Assembly: GCA_026647385.1 (NCBI GenBank)
Contig: JAPKGY010000106.1
Span: 1 to 8,139 of the forward strand
DNA from: Phycisphaerae bacterium
Lineage (GTDB): Bacteria > Planctomycetota > Phycisphaerae > UBA1845 > PWPN01
Length of the DNA: 8,139 nt
Direction: 5' to 3'
This document shows positions 5,139-8,139 of this stretch, piece after piece; positions within the stretch are counted from its first letter, which is position 1, and each line of letters opens with the position of its first letter. The position numbers were made by a program, and so were the translations under genes. Below the pieces are notes generated by a model. It searched no databases. It saw only the letters and a list, made by a program, of their open reading frames with translations, and was not told the DNA's origin.

Positions 5139-7133
5139 TCAGAGCGACAACAAATCCAAAGGCCACAAGGGTGTGTCGCTCGACGGCGGGCTGGCTGGGG
5201 CCGCGGCGGGCGGTTCCGGTGCGACGAACTCGTCAGTCTGCTCATCGAGTTCCTGCGAATAGGTGAATTGCAGCGTACACGCGGGTGCGGGGTCCGTGTC
5301 CTGCCAATATCGGGCATTCACAAGCACGTCGGCCTCCGCGTCGACGAGGTACTCGGCCCTGTAGCCGGGGTGGTTCGGCGTCGGAATGGCCGAGTCCGGA
5401 AGCAAATGAACGAGGTACCGCGAGAGCTCCTCGGGGCCGGTGCTGTACCTGCATTGCGCGGCGGCGGCATCCCGGCGGATGGTGTCCAGCGTATGGAAAC
5501 CTTCCCAAGGCCGACTCATGCCTTTGAGAAAACTCCCACCCGATCGGACGAGCAGCACTCGACCCGACGCGTCCTGGACGACCGCCAGTCGGCCGTCGTC
5601 GGTCAAGGTCAATCGATCGCCTATCCGCAAACGCAACCACGCGGGCTGAGTCCGGCTCGCTGCGTATGTGAACGGAATGCGACCCGTACCGCTGACCGCT
5701 TCCTCGCCCAGGTGGCCTTCGACGCGATAGGTCGTCCAGCCGCGCTGATGCATGGCGTCGCGATCGTCGATCACCTCCATATGCTGAGGCGGGACATACG
5801 CGAACGGGTTGGCCTCGATCGGCGGGTTGTATTCCACGGTTGACTGATACGTTGGCGCGACCCGGGGCCTCGTGTCCGTCGCGCCGATCACGAAACCCGT
5901 CCCGGGGTCGCGCTGAAACGTGAAGCCGGTCTTGTCCACCATGGCGTGGGACATTCTGCCGTCCATTGCCTGCACGAACGCGCAGAACTCGGCGGAGTCG
6001 GTCGGCAGGACCGCGGTGTGCAGCATGCTGCAGAACGATTTGGCGCTGGTGATGTGGATTTCCCCCGGCGTGCCGAAGTAATTGTAGTTCATGTCCGCCG
6101 TTTCGATGGTCCATCGTACCAGTGTTCGCTCCTTCTCATCGACCGGGACGAAACGTTTCAGGTGCGGTCCGTTGATTCCCTGGGGGAAATAGAACCAGAG
6201 CTCGAACAGCGGCGCCGCGCCGGCTTTCGCTCCCAGGGCTCGGCCGTGACAGACGGTGCGGACGTAGAGAGGCGACGTGTCCACGGTCTGGGGGGCGCCC
6301 GTGGAGCTGATAATCGGGGGTGGTGGCCGCAGGGCGGGCCGTTGTGATGAGGCGGCTGATCGCCCGCCGCCCAGGAACGCCCACGAACCAACGGCGGATA
6401 CCAAAAGGAGCATGGCCACGGCGATCTTGGCCTTGGTGGTGAAAAGCGTCGCGAGTACGCCTTCGGCGAGCGCCGTCGAACTGACGGTGACCGTGGCGGC
6501 CGGCGCGGCCGATGGATGCAGCGTCATCACGCCGAAGGCAGCCAACGCCGGCAGCAGCCCCTTTCGGCCGACCCCGAGTTTTCTCAGTTCCCGGGCGAGT
6601 ACGAGCTTGGCCCGGCAAAAGAGTGCCCTTGCATTGAACTCCGTACACCCCAAGACCTGGGCGATTTCGGCATGCGGCAGGTCCTCGTAAAACCGCAGCG
6701 ACAGCACCATCCGATACCGATCGCTGACCCGACTCATCGCCTGGTGGGTCAGCAAGGCCAGCTCCTGCCGGGAGGTCTCGGTGAGCCCGTCGGCGTCGTC
6801 GCGGGAGGTTGCGAGCTGGGTCTCATCAACGCTGGACATCGAGATGGTCCTGTGACGAATCTGAGTGCGAACCTGTTCCCGTGCAAGGTTGCTCGCGATG
6901 GTAAAAACCCAGGACCAGAACCGTTCCGTTTGCTTCAGATTGTCGAGCGAATTGAGAACCGCGAGCACCGTATCCTGCGTCAGATCCTCCGCCTTGTGCT
7001 CGTCAAGCGTGACGCGACGGAGATAGGGATACACCCTGTCCCGGACAAGTTGAGCCAGCGCATCCACCTTTCGCGGTTCGCCGGCTCGGGCCAGGTCGAC
7101 CAGGTCACGATCAGTTCCCTCGAGTCGCGACAT
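5139..7133 (-). CDS. ECF sigma factor fused to a membrane-anchored C-terminal domain
   Basis: This is an RNA polymerase sigma factor of the extracytoplasmic-function class with a long extension. Numbering counts from a GTG one codon upstream. Region 2 spans about 12-95, with DLTQDTVLAVL (core binding) and FWSWVFTIASNLAREQ (-10 recognition). A Ser/Thr/Asp-rich linker follows. Region 4 covers about 125-185, with the helix-turn-helix LRFYEDLPHAEIAQVLGCT. A hydrophobic patch at 194-204 and a clear transmembrane helix at 237-257 (K-I-A-V-A-M-L-L-L-V) come next, then a Pro-rich spacer and a globular domain from about 285 to 640 with cysteines and many aromatic residues. I recognise that domain only as a type seen behind planctomycete sigma factors. 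Ordinary ECF factors have about 180-200 residues, so most of this 665-residue protein is extra. A membrane-tethered sigma that is its own sensor or anchor is plausible; no separate anti-sigma gene is present here. ATG 7133 is preferred to GTG 7136: an AGG lies eight bases before it. The C-terminal 190 residues are duplicated upstream (7452-8039). Confidence 0.88.
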   Translation of the reverse strand: MSRLEGTDRDLVDLARAGEPRKVDALAQLVRDRVYPYLRRVTLDEHKAEDLTQDTVLAVLNSLDNLKQTERFWSWVFTIASNLAREQVRTQIRHRTISMSSVDETQLATSRDDADGLTETSRQELALLTHQAMSRVSDRYRMVLSLRFYEDLPHAEIAQVLGCTEFNARALFCRAKLVLARELRKLGVGRKGLLPALAAFGVMTLHPSAAPAATVTVSSTALAEGVLATLFTTKAKIAVAMLLLVSAVGSWAFLGGGRSAASSQRPALRPPPPIISSTGAPQTVDTSPLYVRTVCHGRALGAKAGAAPLFELWFYFPQGINGPHLKRFVPVDEKERTLVRWTIETADMNYNYFGTPGEIHITSAKSFCSMLHTAVLPTDSAEFCAFVQAMDGRMSHAMVDKTGFTFQRDPGTGFVIGATDTRPRVAPTYQSTVEYNPPIEANPFAYVPPQHMEVIDDRDAMHQRGWTTYRVEGHLGEEAVSGTGRIPFTYAASRTQPAWLRLRIGDRLTLTDDGRLAVVQDASGRVLLVRSGGSFLKGMSRPWEGFHTLDTIRRDAAAAQCRYSTGPEELSRYLVHLLPDSAIPTPNHPGYRAEYLVDAEADVLVNARYWQDTDPAPACTLQFTYSQELDEQTDEFVAPEPPAAAPASPPSSDTPLWPLDLLSL

Positions 7134-7136
7134 CAC

Positions 7137-7451
7137 CTCTACCTGTTCAGTTGTCTATCCTCCCAGAGTGTGACGGTCGGCGGGTGAAATGGCAAAAGTT
7201 TTTCGGCGGCGCGCTGGGTGGTGGAACGGCTGCGAATTGCAAGGTCCTGTAAAGCAGAGGCTTATGGAAAATCATCTTGCGATTCGCGGCGCGCGGATTT
7301 TGCCCGGAAGCGGATGGGCGCAGCCCGTTCAACCGGCTGAGCCGCACGGGCGCAGGGGACAAGCCGGTCAAGAAGGCTTCTCACCTCGGGGGACCGGGCC
7401 ACGATCGGATTGGGCTGAGGCCTTGTGCCGGGCTCCTCCGTCGGATCGCGG
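7137..7451. other. Intergenic region upstream of the ECF gene
   Basis: These 315 bases lie between the end of the paralogue and the ECF start and should contain the ECF promoter. A minus-strand frame crosses it, but its Arg/Pro-rich sequence has no domain and I regard it as noise. I could not find a convincing -35/-10 pair, nor an ECF-type GGAAC/GTC pair. A short minus-strand frame starting with TTG at about 7191 ends five bases before the ECF ATG; it may be a leader peptide but is more likely chance. Confidence 0.4.
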
Positions 7452-8039
7452 TCATTGAGAGGCGAGCAGGGGGAGTACGTCCAAAGGCCAGAGCGGCGTT
7501 GCGACTGAGGATTGGTCCGCCGGGCTTGCGGGAAGGTCCGGTGGCGTGAACGCTCCCCCTTGTTCGTCGATGTCCTGCAAATAGTCGATTCGCAGCGTAC
7601 AGACCGGTTCGGCGTCCGTATCACGCCAAAACCGTGCGGTCTCGAGCAGATCGGCCCAGGCCTCGACGGTGTATTCGGCTGTCCAACCGGAGTGGTTGGG
7701 TGTGATGGAGTTGGCGTCCGGCAGCAGATGAACCTTGTAGCGCGGAACCTCTTCCGGAGTGGTTGTGAATCTGCACAGAGCGCCGGCTGCATCCCGCCTG
7801 ATCGTATCCAACGTGTGGAAACCTTCCCACGGACGACTCATGCCCTTGAGAAAGCTTCCACCCGGGCGCGCGAGCAACACTTGGCCGGCCGGGTCTTGGA
7901 CGACTGCCTGTCGACCGTCATCGCTCAAGGTCAGTCGATCGCCGATCGTTAATCGTAGCCATGCCGGCCGATTCAGACTGGCTGTGTAGGTGAATGGGAC
8001 GCGTCCTTCGCCGATGACGGTTTCGCCGGCCCAATGGCC
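7452..8039 (-). CDS. Paralogue of the ECF C-terminal domain, 5'-truncated
   Basis: The 195 residues from G-H-W-A-G-E to the stop align without difficulty to residues 474-665 of the neighbouring ECF fusion. They share a 26-residue block with no differences (from GGSFLKGMSRPW to DTIRRDAA) and the same end, T-P-L-W-P-L-D. The DNA of the two copies is also close in places, for example around 5495 and 7815. The sigma-factor half, transmembrane helix and first part of the outer domain are missing: similarity stops abruptly at about base 8039, where the sequence becomes a NuoF-like gene in another frame. A TTG at 8105 keeps the frame open, but its first 22 residues are the NuoF-like DNA read out of frame. 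The intact gene was therefore probably a second ECF fusion in tandem, upstream and in the same direction. As it stands it lacks its start and is unlikely to make a working product. Its function is as unknown as that of the partner domain. Confidence 0.75.
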   Translation of the reverse strand, partial: GHWAGETVIGEGRVPFTYTASLNRPAWLRLTIGDRLTLSDDGRQAVVQDPAGQVLLARPGGSFLKGMSRPWEGFHTLDTIRRDAAGALCRFTTTPEEVPRYKVHLLPDANSITPNHSGWTAEYTVEAWADLLETARFWRDTDAEPVCTLRIDYLQDIDEQGGAFTPPDLPASPADQSSVATPLWPLDVLPLLASQ

Positions 8040-8041
8040 TT
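8035..8041. other. Fusion point with 7-base microhomology
   Basis: The plus strand reads TGGCCTT here. The NuoF-like frame uses these bases for the T-R-P codons, and the ECF-like frame uses them for the x-G-H codons. The intact tandem copy has the same heptamer at the matching place (5713-5719). The two unrelated genes thus share exactly the bases at which they are joined. Confidence 0.6.
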
Positions 8042-8139
8042 GTGCGGGGCATACCCCGTTTGCCTTCAATGGAATTTTGCAATGAAGTCGATTCGCCACA
8101 GACAAAGGCTCCCGCCCCTTCTTTTACGTACATTTCCAG
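8035..8139 (-). pseudogene. NuoF/HndC-type NADH-binding subunit fragment
   Basis: The minus strand encodes L-E-M-Y-V-K-E-G-A-G-A-F-V-C-G-E-S-T-S-L-Q-N-S-I-E-G-K-R-G-M-P-R-T-R-P. GAGAFVCGE, then S-I-E-G-K-R-G-M-P-R-x-R-P, is the conserved nucleotide/flavin-binding signature of the 51-kDa subunit of NADH dehydrogenase I and related hydrogenase or formate dehydrogenase flavoproteins. Intact subunits run to hundreds of residues, so only about 35 are here; the gene continues upstream past the window edge but stops at the join with the ECF paralogue. Small departures from the classic signature (Phe for Tyr, E-S for E-E, Gln for Leu) suggest a HndC/HymB-like branch, which I cannot resolve. Its GC content, about 51% over the last 99 bases, is below that of its neighbours. 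Confidence 0.7.

Noticed and set aside
4809..5843. Plus-strand open frame of 344 codons over the intergenic region and ECF 3' end
   Set aside because: No domain, no good Shine-Dalgarno, and over half lies antisense to a conserved domain.
7142..7191. Possible short leader peptide upstream of the ECF gene (TTG start, stop just before the ATG)
   Set aside because: About 18 codons with no regulatory hairpin or codon signature; such frames arise easily by chance.
7262..7792. Minus-strand frame of 176 codons across the paralogue and the gap after it
   Set aside because: It is the wrong frame for the conserved paralogue, and its Arg/Pro/Thr-rich product shows no family.

Overview
This window looks like chromosomal DNA from a GC-rich planctomycete, probably of the Phycisphaerae type. 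Three things point there. One gene encodes a secreted propeller protein ending in paired D-x-D-x-D-G-D-V-D loops, a dockerin-like tail common in that phylum. A second encodes an ECF sigma factor carried on a long membrane-anchored C-terminal extension, with a tandem paralogue of that extension beside it. A third is a WD40-repeat gene. The taxon is inferred from gene style only; there is no rRNA or marker gene here.

Layout, left to right. Bases 1-85 are AT-rich (about 41% GC over the first 100) and unassigned. At 116-781 (+) is the 3' part of a WD40 beta-propeller gene whose 5' blades are missing. All other genes lie on the minus strand. At 1343-639 is a GNAT acetyltransferase broken by an in-frame amber codon at 1143-1145; its reading frame runs past the usual end of the family and overlaps the WD40 gene tail to tail. 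It is coupled through an ATGA overlap to the upstream gene at 3124-1340, a CPA2-type cation:proton antiporter with a TrkA-N domain. At 4828-3332 is a secreted seven-repeat SBBP propeller protein with a dockerin-like tail. At 7133-5139 is an ECF sigma factor fused to a transmembrane segment and a large extracytoplasmic domain. At 8039-7452 is a paralogue of that extracytoplasmic domain. The last hundred bases encode, on the minus strand, a fragment of a NuoF/HndC-type NADH-binding subunit that joins the paralogue out of frame.

How the parts work together: the antiporter and GNAT gene form a probable two-gene operon, although the second gene is broken. The two ECF-type reading frames are a tandem duplication, and the sigma fusion could act as a one-protein membrane-to-promoter sensor; this is inference. 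Both ends of the window look like junctions: a truncated propeller on the left and a gene-to-gene fusion with 7 bases of microhomology on the right. That fits either real rearrangement or a chimeric (metagenomic or amplified) assembly, and this should be settled first. No tRNA, rRNA, CRISPR array or recognisable transposase was seen.
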